From: an uncultured Collinsella sp.
GTDB lineage: Bacteria > Actinomycetota > Coriobacteriia > Coriobacteriales > Coriobacteriaceae
NCBI GenBank assembly: GCA_958427895.1
Contig: CAUADW010000013.1
Coordinates: 1 to 37,394 of the forward strand
DNA: 37,394 bases
Reading direction: 5' to 3'
Shown here piece by piece: positions 16,326 through 26,569 of this stretch (positions are counted from its first letter, which is position 1; every line of letters starts with the position of its first letter). The position numbers and the translations under genes are program-made. The notes under the pieces are model-generated. The model saw only the letters and a list, made by a program, of their open reading frames with translations. It did not search any database and was not told the DNA's origin.

Positions 16326-17156
16326 CTAGAGCTCCTCTCCGGCGGCCGTGAGCTCTGCCATGGCCTGCTCAAACTGTTCATCGTTGGGGGCCTTACCGTG
16401 CCAACCCACCTGGTTCTCCATAAAGGAAACGCCCTTGCCCTTCATGGTCTCGGCGATAATGGCGGTCGGCTGGCCCTTGGTAGCGCGAGCCTCGGCAAAG
16501 GCGGCGCGGATCTGGTCGAAATCGTTGCCGTCGACAAGCTCCACCACGTGGAACTTAAAGGCACGGAACTTGTCGGCGAGCGGCATGGGGTCGTTGACCT
16601 CCTCGACGGGGCCGTCGATCTGCAGGCCGTTGTGGTCGACGATCACGCAGAGGTTATCGAGCTGCTGGTTGCCGGCAAACATGGCTGCCTCCCAGACCTG
16701 GCCCTCCTCGCTCTCGCCATCACCCAGCAGGGCGTACGTGCGGTAAGTATCGCCCCAGTGCTTGGCGGCAACCGCCATGCCCACGGCGGCGGAGATGCCC
16801 TGGCCGAGCGAGCCGGTGGACATATCGACGCCCGGGGTGTCGTTCATGTTGGGATGACCTTGCAGGTGGCTGCCGATATGGCGCAGCGTCTCGAGATCCT
16901 CCTTGGGGAAGAACCCACGCTCGGCGAGCACGGCGTACAGGCCCGGAGCGCAATGGCCCTTGGAGAGCACAAAACGGTCGCGATCGGCCTTGCGGGGATC
17001 GGCCGGGTCGACGTTCATTTCCTCAAAGTACAGATAGGTCATGATGTCGGCAGCGCCGAGCGAACCGCCCGGATGGCCGGACTTGGCAGCGTGCACGCCG
17101 GTGACGATGCCCTTCCTTACCTCGTTGGCAACCTTTTTGAGCTCTTCGTCGCTCAT
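16326..17156 (-). CDS. Transketolase, N-terminal subunit
   Basis: 276 residues with the thiamine diphosphate (PP) domain: GHPGGSLGAADIMTYLYF near the start, LSKGHCAPGLYAVL, DMSTGSLGQGISAAVGMA, then the diphosphate/Mg2+ motif LLGDGESEEGQVWEA ... VDHNGLQIDG. Split transketolases occur in many anaerobes and archaea. It interconverts sugar phosphates by two-carbon transfer in the cytoplasm. The ATG has AAGGAAGG 4 nt upstream. About 200 bp upstream to the YitT gene carries no gene; I could not fix the promoter there. Confidence 0.94.
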   Translation of the reverse strand: MSDEELKKVANEVRKGIVTGVHAAKSGHPGGSLGAADIMTYLYFEEMNVDPADPRKADRDRFVLSKGHCAPGLYAVLAERGFFPKEDLETLRHIGSHLQGHPNMNDTPGVDMSTGSLGQGISAAVGMAVAAKHWGDTYRTYALLGDGESEEGQVWEAAMFAGNQQLDNLCVIVDHNGLQIDGPVEEVNDPMPLADKFRAFKFHVVELVDGNDFDQIRAAFAEARATKGQPTAIIAETMKGKGVSFMENQVGWHGKAPNDEQFEQAMAELTAAGEEL

Positions 17157-17363
17157 TGTGCCTTCCTTTCATCCTCATTAGACAAAATGCGCACGGCACC
17201 GAAGGTAATCCCAACACAGCCGCAATGCACGTACGTCATTCATTATGCTGGAAACTGATGGCTTTACCAGAGTTTTTATCATTATTTGAACAATTTAGCA
17301 GGCAGAACCGCTGATGAAACGGTTTATCAATGTGAACGTCTTTTGGATGGAACGCGATCGACC

Positions 17364-18254
17364 CTACGCGCTAATGTCCTTGAATCCCTCGCCGAAGGCT
17401 TCCGTAACGTCGGCAACCGTCACGATGGCATGAGGATCGCGCTCGCGCACGATCGTCTTGAGGGTATTGAGCTCTCGACGGCTCACGATGACCATAATCA
17501 CTGGCTTCTCGGCACCCGAATACATGCCAGTCGCCTTAAACTTGGTACAACCACGACCCAGGCCATACATGATATCGGCAGCGATATCAGGGAACTTGTC
17601 CGAGATGATGAGTACCATACGGCGTTTGTTGCCACCATCGACCACGGCATCGATCACGTAGCCGCTAATGACCATCGAAAGGCCTGCATACAGTGCGTTT
17701 TCGATTGAAAAGACCGGAGCCGATAGCGCGCATACGGCAACATCGATCGCCATGACGGTCGAGCCCACCGGCAGCGAGGTGTTACGCGAGATGATTTGGC
17801 CAATCGTGTCCGAGCCGCCGGTGTTGGCGCCGGCGCGCAACACCATGCCGTAACCGATGCCCGTAATAATGCCGCCCCACATGGCAGGGAGCATCAGGTC
17901 CGCATCCGCCAGAGGTGCTACAAACGGGGCGAACAGATCGGTAAAGAAGCCCAGCAGCACAAAGCCCGTCGCGGTCTGCACCACGTAGAACATGCCGCCC
18001 TCGCGCATAACGACCAACAACAGCAAGGCGTTCATCACGATCGTCTGAATACCAACGGGAAGCGATAGGCCGCGCGCCGCGCCGACCGCCTGGATAATGG
18101 TGGCAAGGCCCGTAACGCCACCGGCGGCAAGACCGTTGGGAATCAAAAACAAGTCGGTCGCGATGGCGGCCAAGGCACACCCCAACATGATCTGGGGCAG
18201 GTCGTGAAAGAAGTTCATCGAAAGAATGCGCTTGATGTCCAGACGATATGCCAT
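17364..18254 (-). CDS. YitT-family (DUF161/DUF2179) membrane protein
   Basis: 296 residues. Five or six N-terminal membrane helices include the family pattern IPNGLAAGGVTGLATI (F-x-x-P-x-x-x-(A/V)-x-GG-(V/I)-x-G) and RAGANTGGSDTIGQII (G-x-S-x-GG-(T/S)-D). They are followed by a soluble C-terminal DUF2179 domain (residues ~215-296). Proteins of this family are widespread integral membrane proteins without a firmly known substrate. Start ATG at 18254 has GAGGGAGG 4 nt upstream. That ribosome site touches the T-run of the prfB terminator. Confidence 0.88.
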   Translation of the reverse strand: MAYRLDIKRILSMNFFHDLPQIMLGCALAAIATDLFLIPNGLAAGGVTGLATIIQAVGAARGLSLPVGIQTIVMNALLLLVVMREGGMFYVVQTATGFVLLGFFTDLFAPFVAPLADADLMLPAMWGGIITGIGYGMVLRAGANTGGSDTIGQIISRNTSLPVGSTVMAIDVAVCALSAPVFSIENALYAGLSMVISGYVIDAVVDGGNKRRMVLIISDKFPDIAADIMYGLGRGCTKFKATGMYSGAEKPVIMVIVSRRELNTLKTIVRERDPHAIVTVADVTEAFGEGFKDISA

Positions 18255-18265
18255 GCTGCCTCCCT

Positions 18266-18295
18266 CAAAAAAGCGCACCCAAACGGATGCGCTTT
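18266..18295 (-). terminator. Intrinsic terminator upstream of the YitT gene
   Basis: Minus strand AAAGCGCA / TGCGCTTT stem with a 10-nt loop and TTTTTT tail, 125 bp past prfB. The T-run leads directly into GAGGGAGG, the YitT ribosome site. Confidence 0.78.
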
Positions 18296-18419
18296 GAACT
18301 TCTTCTTGTATTCGATTCTACCGATTCGCCGGACAAAAACCACCCCTGCGCAGGGTTTATTCTGGATACAAACCCGTCCAACCGTTGGGCTTGGCATCGG
18401 CTTGAAGCCACCCGATGTT

Positions 18420-19567
18420 TTAGACCTCCGAGCCTTCTGCATCGGCGTTGCCGGTAGCCCAGCGATGGTAGCCAATAACAAACGGGTCCAGGTCGCCATC
18501 GTCAAGGACGGCCTCGACATTGCTGGTCTCCACGCCCGTGCGTAAGTCCTTGACCATCTGGTACGGGTAGAGCACGTAGCTGCGAATCTGGTTGCCAAAA
18601 CCGATCGTGGTCTTGGGCCCGCGAATCTCATCGAGCGCCTCGGCGCGCTTCTCGAGCTCAATCTCGTACAAGCGAGCCTTGAGAATCTGCATGCACGCGG
18701 CCTTGTTCTGGATCTGGCTGCGCTCGTTTTGGCAGGTAACCACAATGCCGCTGGGGAAATGCGTCACGCGCACGGCGGAGTCAGTGGTGTTTACGCCCTG
18801 ACCGCCCGGGCCGCTCGCGTGGTACACGTCCACGCGGATATCGTCGGGACTGATCTCGATGTCGATATCATCGGGTAGCACGGGGATGACCTCGACGCCG
18901 GCAAACGTGGTCTGGCGGCGCTTCTTGTCGTCGGTGGGGCTAATGCGAACCAAGCGGTGGACGCCGGCCTCGGCGCGCAGCATGCCAAATGCGTCCTTGC
19001 CCTCGACGGTAAAGGTCGCGCGGTCGATGCCGATGACCTCGGCTGCGGGACAGTCGTTGATGGTGACCTTCCAGCCGCGACGCTGGCAGTACTTCATGTA
19101 CATCTTAAAGAGCATGAAGGTCCAGTCCTGGGCCTCCAGACCACCCTGTCCGGGCTTGATGGTCACAATGGCATCGCCGTGATCGAACTCACCGGTAAAC
19201 CAGCTCGAAAGCTCAAGCTCATCGATGGCACGGGCCAGGCGCTCAGCCGTGGCTGCAGCCTCCTCGCGAAGGGCGACGGCGTCGGGGTCATCCCCCATCT
19301 CCTCGGCAAGCTCCAGCGCCGCGCGGGCGTCAGATAGCTCGCCGCGCGCGGTATCCACGGCAGCGATATCTTCCTTGGCGCGAGCGATCTCCTCCATGGT
19401 GGCGCGAGCGGCGTCGGCGTCATCCCAAAAGCCGGGGGCCACGCTTTTGGCCTCGAGCTCAGTCACGCGCGTGCGCTTCTCGTCCAAATGAAGATACGAC
19501 TCGACCTCGCCGAGCCGGTCCGCAAACGCGTCCAACTCGGCGGGCGTTACCTCTAAAGCCTCGGCCA

Positions 19568-19568
<1 letters not shown>
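18420..19568 (-). CDS. prfB: Peptide chain release factor 2
   Basis: 382 residues, standard length. GGQ motif (SGPGGQGVN, residues 255-257 for GGQ) catalyses peptide release. Domain 2 has GVHRLVRISPTDDKKRRQTTF: the codon-recognition tripeptide expected as SPF is SPT here (residues 210-212). RF1 would have PxT in a different context (GGHR...P-(A/V)-T), so the overall family is RF2. There is no in-frame TGA and no programmed +1 frameshift near codon 26; the frame is continuous. The ATG overlaps the secA stop (TAATG), so translation is coupled to SecA. RF2 normally reads UAA and UGA. Confidence 0.95.
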
Positions 19569-22375
<2,807 letters not shown>

Positions 22376-22502
22376 GTTGTTTCCTTTTTGGCCATCGCCC
22401 GTGCCATGCAGCTCCGAGCGAGTTAAACACAGATAGTTGTACTTTAGCCAAACAGGGCGCACCCTATGCGGTCGACCTCGACCGCCACGTAATAACTACG
22501 AC

Positions 22503-22541
22503 CAACCTGCCAAAATGGGACTGGTTTATTTTGGCAGCTTT
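22503..22541. repeat. Dispersed hairpin repeat, copy 2
   Basis: CTGCCAAAA (22507-22515) and TTTTGGCAG (22529-22537) flank TGGGACTGGTTTA. It is the same element as 10323-10360, about 80% identical. It lies in the 340-bp gene-free stretch between secA and rpmE. Confidence 0.75.
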
Positions 22542-22570
22542 TATCTGGGAAAACGCCGTCTCTCTGCCAT

Positions 22571-22637
22571 TTGGTGCAAACCAACCTGTCCCCTCCGCAC
22601 CAATCTGGTGCGGAGGGGACGAGCTAGCTTGCACCAA
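22571..22637. repeat. Nested inverted repeat upstream of secA
   Basis: Outer arms TTGGTGCAA (22571-22579) / TTGCACCAA (22629-22637) enclose a perfect 15-bp inner stem with a 3-nt loop (22588-22602 / 22606-22620). The inner arm reads GTCCCCTCCGCACCA. Confidence 0.8.
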
Positions 22638-22678
22638 TAAAAAGAAAAGGGCCGCGCACCCGAACGGATGCGCGGCCC
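22638..22678 (-). terminator. Intrinsic terminator of rpmE
   Basis: Minus strand GGGCCGCGCA / TGCGCGGCCC, a perfect 10-bp stem, followed by TTTTCTTTTT. Confidence 0.88.
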
Positions 22679-22715
22679 TCATGCCATGAATGCGAGTGTT
22701 TCCGCGGCGAGCTAT

Positions 22716-23141
22716 TTACTCAGCAGCCTCGGTGGTCTCGGCCTCGGCAGCGGCCTCCTCGACGGGAGCCTCTGCGGGAGCCTCGGCGGCCTGCTTGGCA
22801 GCCTCCTCGGCGAACTTAGCGGCACGCTTAGCTTTCTCGGCAGCCTTAGCCTCAGCGGCGGCCTTGCGAGCGGCCTCGGCCTCAGCAGCCTTGGCGGCCT
22901 TGGCAGCCTTGGCCTCCTCGGCCTTCTTGAGCTGGGCGGCAGCGGCGCCACCGAACTTGTCGGCGAAGCGCTGGACGCGTCCACCGGTGTCGACGAACTT
23001 CTGCTGGCCGGTGTAGAACGGGTGGCACTCGTTGCAAAGCTCGACCTTCATCTCGGACACGGTAGCGTGCGTCTTGAAGGTGTTGCCGCAGGAGCACGTC
23101 ACCGTGCACTCGACATACTGGGGATGGATACCCTGCTTCAT
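22716..23141 (-). CDS. rpmE: Ribosomal protein bL31 with a long Ala/Lys/Glu-rich tail
   Basis: 141 residues. Residues 1-~68 are a full zinc-type L31: MKQGIHPQY, CTVTCSCGN and CNECHPFYTGQQKFVDTGGRVQRF, giving the CxxC-type Zn ligands. Residues ~69-141 are an Ala/Lys/Glu-rich low-complexity helix-prone tail turning acidic at the end. Ordinary bL31 is about 65-75 residues, so the tail doubles it. bL31 is part of the large subunit and bridges to the 30S head. ATG with AAGGAG 7 nt upstream. A promoter and two leader hairpins lie upstream. Confidence 0.93.
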   Translation of the reverse strand: MKQGIHPQYVECTVTCSCGNTFKTHATVSEMKVELCNECHPFYTGQQKFVDTGGRVQRFADKFGGAAAAQLKKAEEAKAAKAAKAAEAEAARKAAAEAKAAEKAKRAAKFAEEAAKQAAEAPAEAPVEEAAAEAETTEAAE

Positions 23142-23163
23142 GGTAGGACTCCTTATTGGTCAG

Positions 23164-23212
23164 GCGCTGGTTACCGATCAGCGCATAAGGCGTCTTGGTT
23201 TCCGACCAAGAC
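23164..23212 (-). promoter_or_regulatory. Two hairpins in the rpmE leader
   Basis: GCGCTG ... CAGCGC (23164-23184) and GTCTTGGT ... ACCAAGAC (23192-23212) would form tandem stems in the ~80-nt 5' leader, just before the ribosome site. They could be a bL31 autoregulatory target, but this is inferred only from position. Confidence 0.4.
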
Positions 23213-23225
23213 AACAAACTTGGCT

Positions 23226-23254
23226 ATGGTACCACGGCGCCGCGCGTCCCACAA
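23226..23254 (-). promoter_or_regulatory. Probable rpmE promoter
   Basis: Minus strand TTGTGG (23249-23254), 17-bp spacer, TACCAT (23226-23231). Confidence 0.5.
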
Positions 23255-23335
23255 AAGGTTCACGGTCTTTTCGGAACGACACGAATCTGACCCATCGAAA
23301 CACATCTCCACCGTTCCTTCAACTGGGAAAATGCC

Positions 23336-23366
23336 GTCCCCGGGGCCTGAGAAGGGCCCCGGGGAC
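23336..23366. repeat. Perfect GC-rich hairpin next to the left direct repeat
   Basis: GTCCCCGGGGCC (23336-23347) pairs with GGCCCCGGGGAC (23355-23366) around a 7-nt loop. It runs straight into the 68-bp direct repeat. Confidence 0.75.
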
Positions 23367-23433
23367 GTTCGACTGACTGCGGGAACGGCCTATCCGCTCA
23401 ATGTGTTCGGCTGAGATCAGAAATCAACCAAAC
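23366..23433. repeat. 68-bp direct repeat, left copy (possible attachment site)
   Basis: Matches 30576-30643 in the same orientation at 64 of 68 positions (differences at 23372, 23402-region and near the end). It includes GCGGGAACGGCC and CAATGTGTTCGGCTGAGATC. It marks the left edge of the accessory segment. Confidence 0.85.
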
Positions 23434-23454
23434 TGAACTAGGTTCAGTTGACAT

Positions 23455-23494
23455 GGTTAAAAACGAGGGGCGACGCTTTTGCGTCACCCCTCGT
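23455..23494 (-). terminator. Terminator of the ABC/peptide operon
   Basis: Minus strand ACGAGGGGTGACGC / GCGTCGCCCCTCGT stem (one wobble) followed by TTTTTAA, 15 bp past the peptide gene stop. Confidence 0.88.
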
Positions 23495-23508
23495 CCCGGC
23501 CGGTTGTT

Positions 23509-23853
23509 TTAGTTGTACACACGGTAGTTACACTTGAACTGGGTTATGTGTCCATAGTTGGGGCCGTACCAACCCGATGTATAGCTGATTACTTTTGCGC
23601 CTAGATATTCGTATCTCTTGTTGTAGCGAAGCTGACGGTAGGTCGTGTCGTACTCTGCTACGTAAAACGTGTCTCCAGAGAAGGCTTTGTACCGGTCCTT
23701 AACCGTCGAAGCCATGTACGCGGGTTCGACATCGCCTTTCTCCCCGTTGAGCGCATAGACGGGTGCCGCGATTCCGCATAAAGCCGTTGCCACGAGGATG
23801 GCGTAGACAGCCATGCGCGACGCATTGGACTTCAGCTGTTCAAATAGTTTCAT
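23509..23853 (-). CDS. Small secreted tyrosine-rich peptide, family unknown
   Basis: 114 residues with a classical signal peptide: N-region MKLFEQLKSNASR, hydrophobic core MAVYAILVATALCGIAA, likely cleavage after PVYA (~residue 35). The predicted mature part is ~79 residues, basic, with 13 Tyr and one Cys, ending GWYGPNYGHITQFKCNYRVYN (last 21, partly quoted: HITQFKCNYRVYN). I recognise no family. ATG at 23853 has AGGAGGTGA 5-8 nt upstream, lying inside the stop region of the preceding ABC gene, so it is coupled to it. Last gene of the cluster, with its own terminator. A Sec-secreted bacteriocin or signal peptide beside an ABC immunity transporter (as in lactococcin 972 clusters) is a reasonable but unproven reading. 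A non-peptide accessory subunit is the alternative. Confidence 0.8.
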   Translation of the reverse strand: MKLFEQLKSNASRMAVYAILVATALCGIAAPVYALNGEKGDVEPAYMASTVKDRYKAFSGDTFYVAEYDTTYRQLRYNKRYEYLGAKVISYTSGWYGPNYGHITQFKCNYRVYN

Positions 23854-23854
23854 G

Positions 23855-25669
23855 TCATTCACCTCCTTCGTATGTATCGAGGTATTCCTGCTTGAGCGTC
23901 TGCGAGGACGACTTGATCTTTTCCACGAGCGTGCCGGCCTCGATGAAGTAGAACGAGTTGGTGAGGTCTGCCAGGTCGTCGAGCAGATGGCTTGAAATGA
24001 GCACGCTTCGTCCCCGCGCCACCTCGCTGCGCATCGCGTCGCAGGAGGTTTTCCGCTTTCCCGGATCGAGGCCGTTCAGCGGTTCATCGAGGATGAGGTA
24101 CGGGCAATCGGTCGATATCGCCATGGCAAGCTTTACCTGCTGCTTCATTCCTGTCGAGAGTTTACGGGTCGGCTTGTCGAGATATGGGGAGATTCCGAGG
24201 GAGCTGCAGAGCGAGTCGATGTCGGCGGCCGATTTCCACGCCTCCCTAACGAAAGCAAGGTGCTCGATGGCCGATAGCGTGGGATAGAGATCCGCGCTGC
24301 CCGAAGAGCTCAGGTAGACGAGTTCTGCAAATTCGGCTGATCGACGCTGGCAGATTCCGTCTGCCGCCAGGCTTCCCGAGCGGATGCGGGTGGGAAATTG
24401 GCCCGACAGCGCTTCAAGAAGGGTGGTTTTCCCCGAGCCGTTGGGGGCAACGAGGCCCGCCGCCGTTCCCGGGCTCAGGAAAAGCGACCCGATTGAAAGT
24501 ATCGTCGTGCTTCCGTATCCCACGCTCGCGTCCAGAAGCTCGAGCCCATGGTGCTTTTTCGCGGGTCCAGGCTGTTTGGGGGAACGTGTCGCAACGGCGC
24601 CGACCGTAAAAAAGACCGCGACGTATGCCAGGGCCACGGCAAGCATCGATGCGCTGCCTGAACCGGAGCCAATGAATTCTGTCGGGAAGCATCCTACGTA
24701 ACCCGTTGCCTCGATAGGCGAGAATACGGCCAGCGGCAGGAGATTGAGCGCGGCGTTATGCTCCAGTGCCGAATCGGACAGTAACGGGAATACCGGGGCC
24801 GCGACAAGCAGCGCGGAGGTAAGGGGGCCTGCGAGGACGCGCCTCGTTGCGGTCGATAGGACGGCGGAGCAAACGGATATCAAGGTTCCGCCCGCAAGCA
24901 GCGCGAGAAGCAGGGCTGTGAAGACGTTTCCCGCAGTCGTGGTGGTAAGCGCGCCGTCATGGAAGAAGGCGATCGGGTACCCAATTTGCCCGAAGCCGTT
25001 TAGGGCCAAGGCGTAAATGCCCCCGGGTGCGAGGCCGGCGAGGAGCATCGCGGTCCCCGCGGCGATTATCGAAAACACGGTCTGGATAAGGCGCCGGAAT
25101 TTGGGCACGGGCGCCTTCGCCGCCAGGGTCGCAGGCCTTGTGGCCCCGAGCAGGAGTATCGACGAGAGAATGAAGGGGATGAAGGGAAGGAAAGACGGCG
25201 CCGTGGCAATGGCGTAAGGCAGGAAGGAAAGGAATGGCAGGTCGCTTGCGGAGGCCGGGATATCCGTGATGCCGGAGCTGCTCAGGGCACGGCAATACGC
25301 GAGGTCTGCGTCATTGGTCTCTCGGTCTCCCACGATGGACCCGGATTGGAAGCCTTCGTCCATGAGCGCGTAGTAGCTCTCGGCAGAATCGAGAAAGGCG
25401 GCGTCGGTTTGGGCGGCAAGGGCGGCGTTCGCGTATCTTGCAAGCTCCGCGTCATTTTGCTGCTCTGGAGATAGGTCTGTGCCGCTGGCCTGGGGCGCGC
25501 GCGTATTGAATGCGTCGACAAAGCTCTGCATGCCCTGTTTCATAAAGAAGGGCCCGTAGATGGGTGAATTGAACGCAATGGGGACGGAAAAGGCTGCAGC
25601 GAGAACGAGCGTACAAATCCATACGGCCTTGTCTCTTAGGATTAGTTTGAGAAGAAGTCGACAGTACAT
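23855..25669 (-). CDS. ABC-2-type permease fused to an ABC ATPase
   Basis: 604 residues. TM1 (~17-35), a ~110-residue outside domain, then about five helices (~150-362) with LNGFGQIGYP (223-232), a motif shared with both halves of the double permease. After ~370 comes a full nucleotide-binding domain: Walker A APNGSGKT (408-415), signature LSTGMKQQ (504-511), Walker B YLILDEP (524-530), D-loop LNGLDP, H-loop ISSHLLDD. The Q-loop position reads YLSSSGS, without Gln. Such a half-transporter (TMD before NBD) could dimerise with itself or pair with the double permease. The ATG at 25669 has only a weak AGGTG site. It ends TGA within the ribosome site of the peptide gene. Substrate unknown. Confidence 0.88.
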   Translation of the reverse strand: MYCRLLLKLILRDKAVWICTLVLAAAFSVPIAFNSPIYGPFFMKQGMQSFVDAFNTRAPQASGTDLSPEQQNDAELARYANAALAAQTDAAFLDSAESYYALMDEGFQSGSIVGDRETNDADLAYCRALSSSGITDIPASASDLPFLSFLPYAIATAPSFLPFIPFILSSILLLGATRPATLAAKAPVPKFRRLIQTVFSIIAAGTAMLLAGLAPGGIYALALNGFGQIGYPIAFFHDGALTTTTAGNVFTALLLALLAGGTLISVCSAVLSTATRRVLAGPLTSALLVAAPVFPLLSDSALEHNAALNLLPLAVFSPIEATGYVGCFPTEFIGSGSGSASMLAVALAYVAVFFTVGAVATRSPKQPGPAKKHHGLELLDASVGYGSTTILSIGSLFLSPGTAAGLVAPNGSGKTTLLEALSGQFPTRIRSGSLAADGICQRRSAEFAELVYLSSSGSADLYPTLSAIEHLAFVREAWKSAADIDSLCSSLGISPYLDKPTRKLSTGMKQQVKLAMAISTDCPYLILDEPLNGLDPGKRKTSCDAMRSEVARGRSVLISSHLLDDLADLTNSFYFIEAGTLVEKIKSSSQTLKQEYLDTYEGGE

Positions 25670-25766
25670 TTAGAAGCACCTACGTTCCTCAAAGAATTGT
25701 TAGATTAAAAGTAACAGACCGGATGAAGATACGTGCGACGGGGGCGAGGCGAATGGCTGAGCGGTA

Positions 25767-25794
25767 TCGATATGCGGGTTTAACGGCATATCGA
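25767..25794. promoter_or_regulatory. Inverted repeat in the gap before the fusion gene
   Basis: TCGATATGC (25767-25775) and GCATATCGA (25786-25794) are perfect 9-bp arms. They lie in the 150-bp gap between the ATPase gene and the fusion gene. They may be an operator or an RNA hairpin; there is no T-run. Confidence 0.4.
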
Positions 25795-25819
25795 CCACAT
25801 AGATTATTAACTTGCATTT

Positions 25820-26569
25820 CTACCCGCCCTTTTCGTGGAGTCGCCGATACGTGCTTAGCGCACCCTCGGCGCGTCCGGCAGGCTTTGCGAAATGGGATCC
25901 AGGAGACTTCGGCGCAGCATCATCTTGCGGAATGCTTCTAATGAGCCTCCCATCCTTCAAAAACAGAATCTCATCGCACAGCCTATCGACCGAATCCAAG
26001 ATGTGGGATGACATGATGATGCACGTACCAGAATCGGCCAGCTTCCTGAGAATCTCGGAATGCAAGTCCACCCTGCTGGGGTCGAGCGCGTTCATGGGCT
26101 CATCTAATAGAAGGTACCGCGCGCCCGTCGCATACGCAATCGCCAGGGTAAGCTGCTGCTTCATGCCCTGGCTCAGAGTGCGGATCCTCATCTTCGCGAA
26201 CTCGCCTATCTGCGTTTGTTCCACTATCTCTTCGATATCGCGAGCATGCGGCCACATATCGCAAACCATCTTGAGGTGATCTTCCGCACGCAATCCGGGA
26301 TACAGCAGCGTCCCCTCACCAGGTGCATAGAAGATCATAGAACGGACCTCTCTCGCACCCGTACCCTGCACCTCATCCAGAACGATGCTCCCGTCCACGC
26401 GAGGACCCGGCAAACCTGCCATCGCACGCAGCAACGTCGTCTTTCCATGCCCGTTCGGAGCGACGAGACCGTAGACCGTACCCGGGGCAAACTCAGCGTT
26501 CACCGAATCTACGAGCACCTTCTTTCCATAAGAGATCGTCAGCGTTTGAAGGTCAATCATCGAGATCAT
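25820..26569 (-). CDS. ABC transporter ATP-binding protein
   Basis: 249 residues, stand-alone NBD: Walker A APNGHGKT (37-44), signature LSQGMKQQ (132-139), Walker B YLLLDEP (152-158), D-loop MNALDP, H-loop MSSHILDS. The Q-loop place reads YAPGEG, lacking Gln as in the partner NBD. It is close to ABC-2 exporters of the bacteriocin-immunity and drug type. The start codon ATGA overlaps the stop of the double permease, so the two proteins are made together and most likely form one transporter. A second ATG at 26560 is better spaced from the AAGGGG site and may be the true start. The last ~35 residues are a poorly conserved polar tail. Confidence 0.92.
   Translation of the reverse strand: MISMIDLQTLTISYGKKVLVDSVNAEFAPGTVYGLVAPNGHGKTTLLRAMAGLPGPRVDGSIVLDEVQGTGAREVRSMIFYAPGEGTLLYPGLRAEDHLKMVCDMWPHARDIEEIVEQTQIGEFAKMRIRTLSQGMKQQLTLAIAYATGARYLLLDEPMNALDPSRVDLHSEILRKLADSGTCIIMSSHILDSVDRLCDEILFLKDGRLIRSIPQDDAAPKSPGSHFAKPAGRAEGALSTYRRLHEKGG

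Noticed and set aside
25670..25819. Second small peptide gene between the ATPase and fusion genes
   Set aside because: Only frames of a few codons are present; the gap holds an inverted repeat instead.
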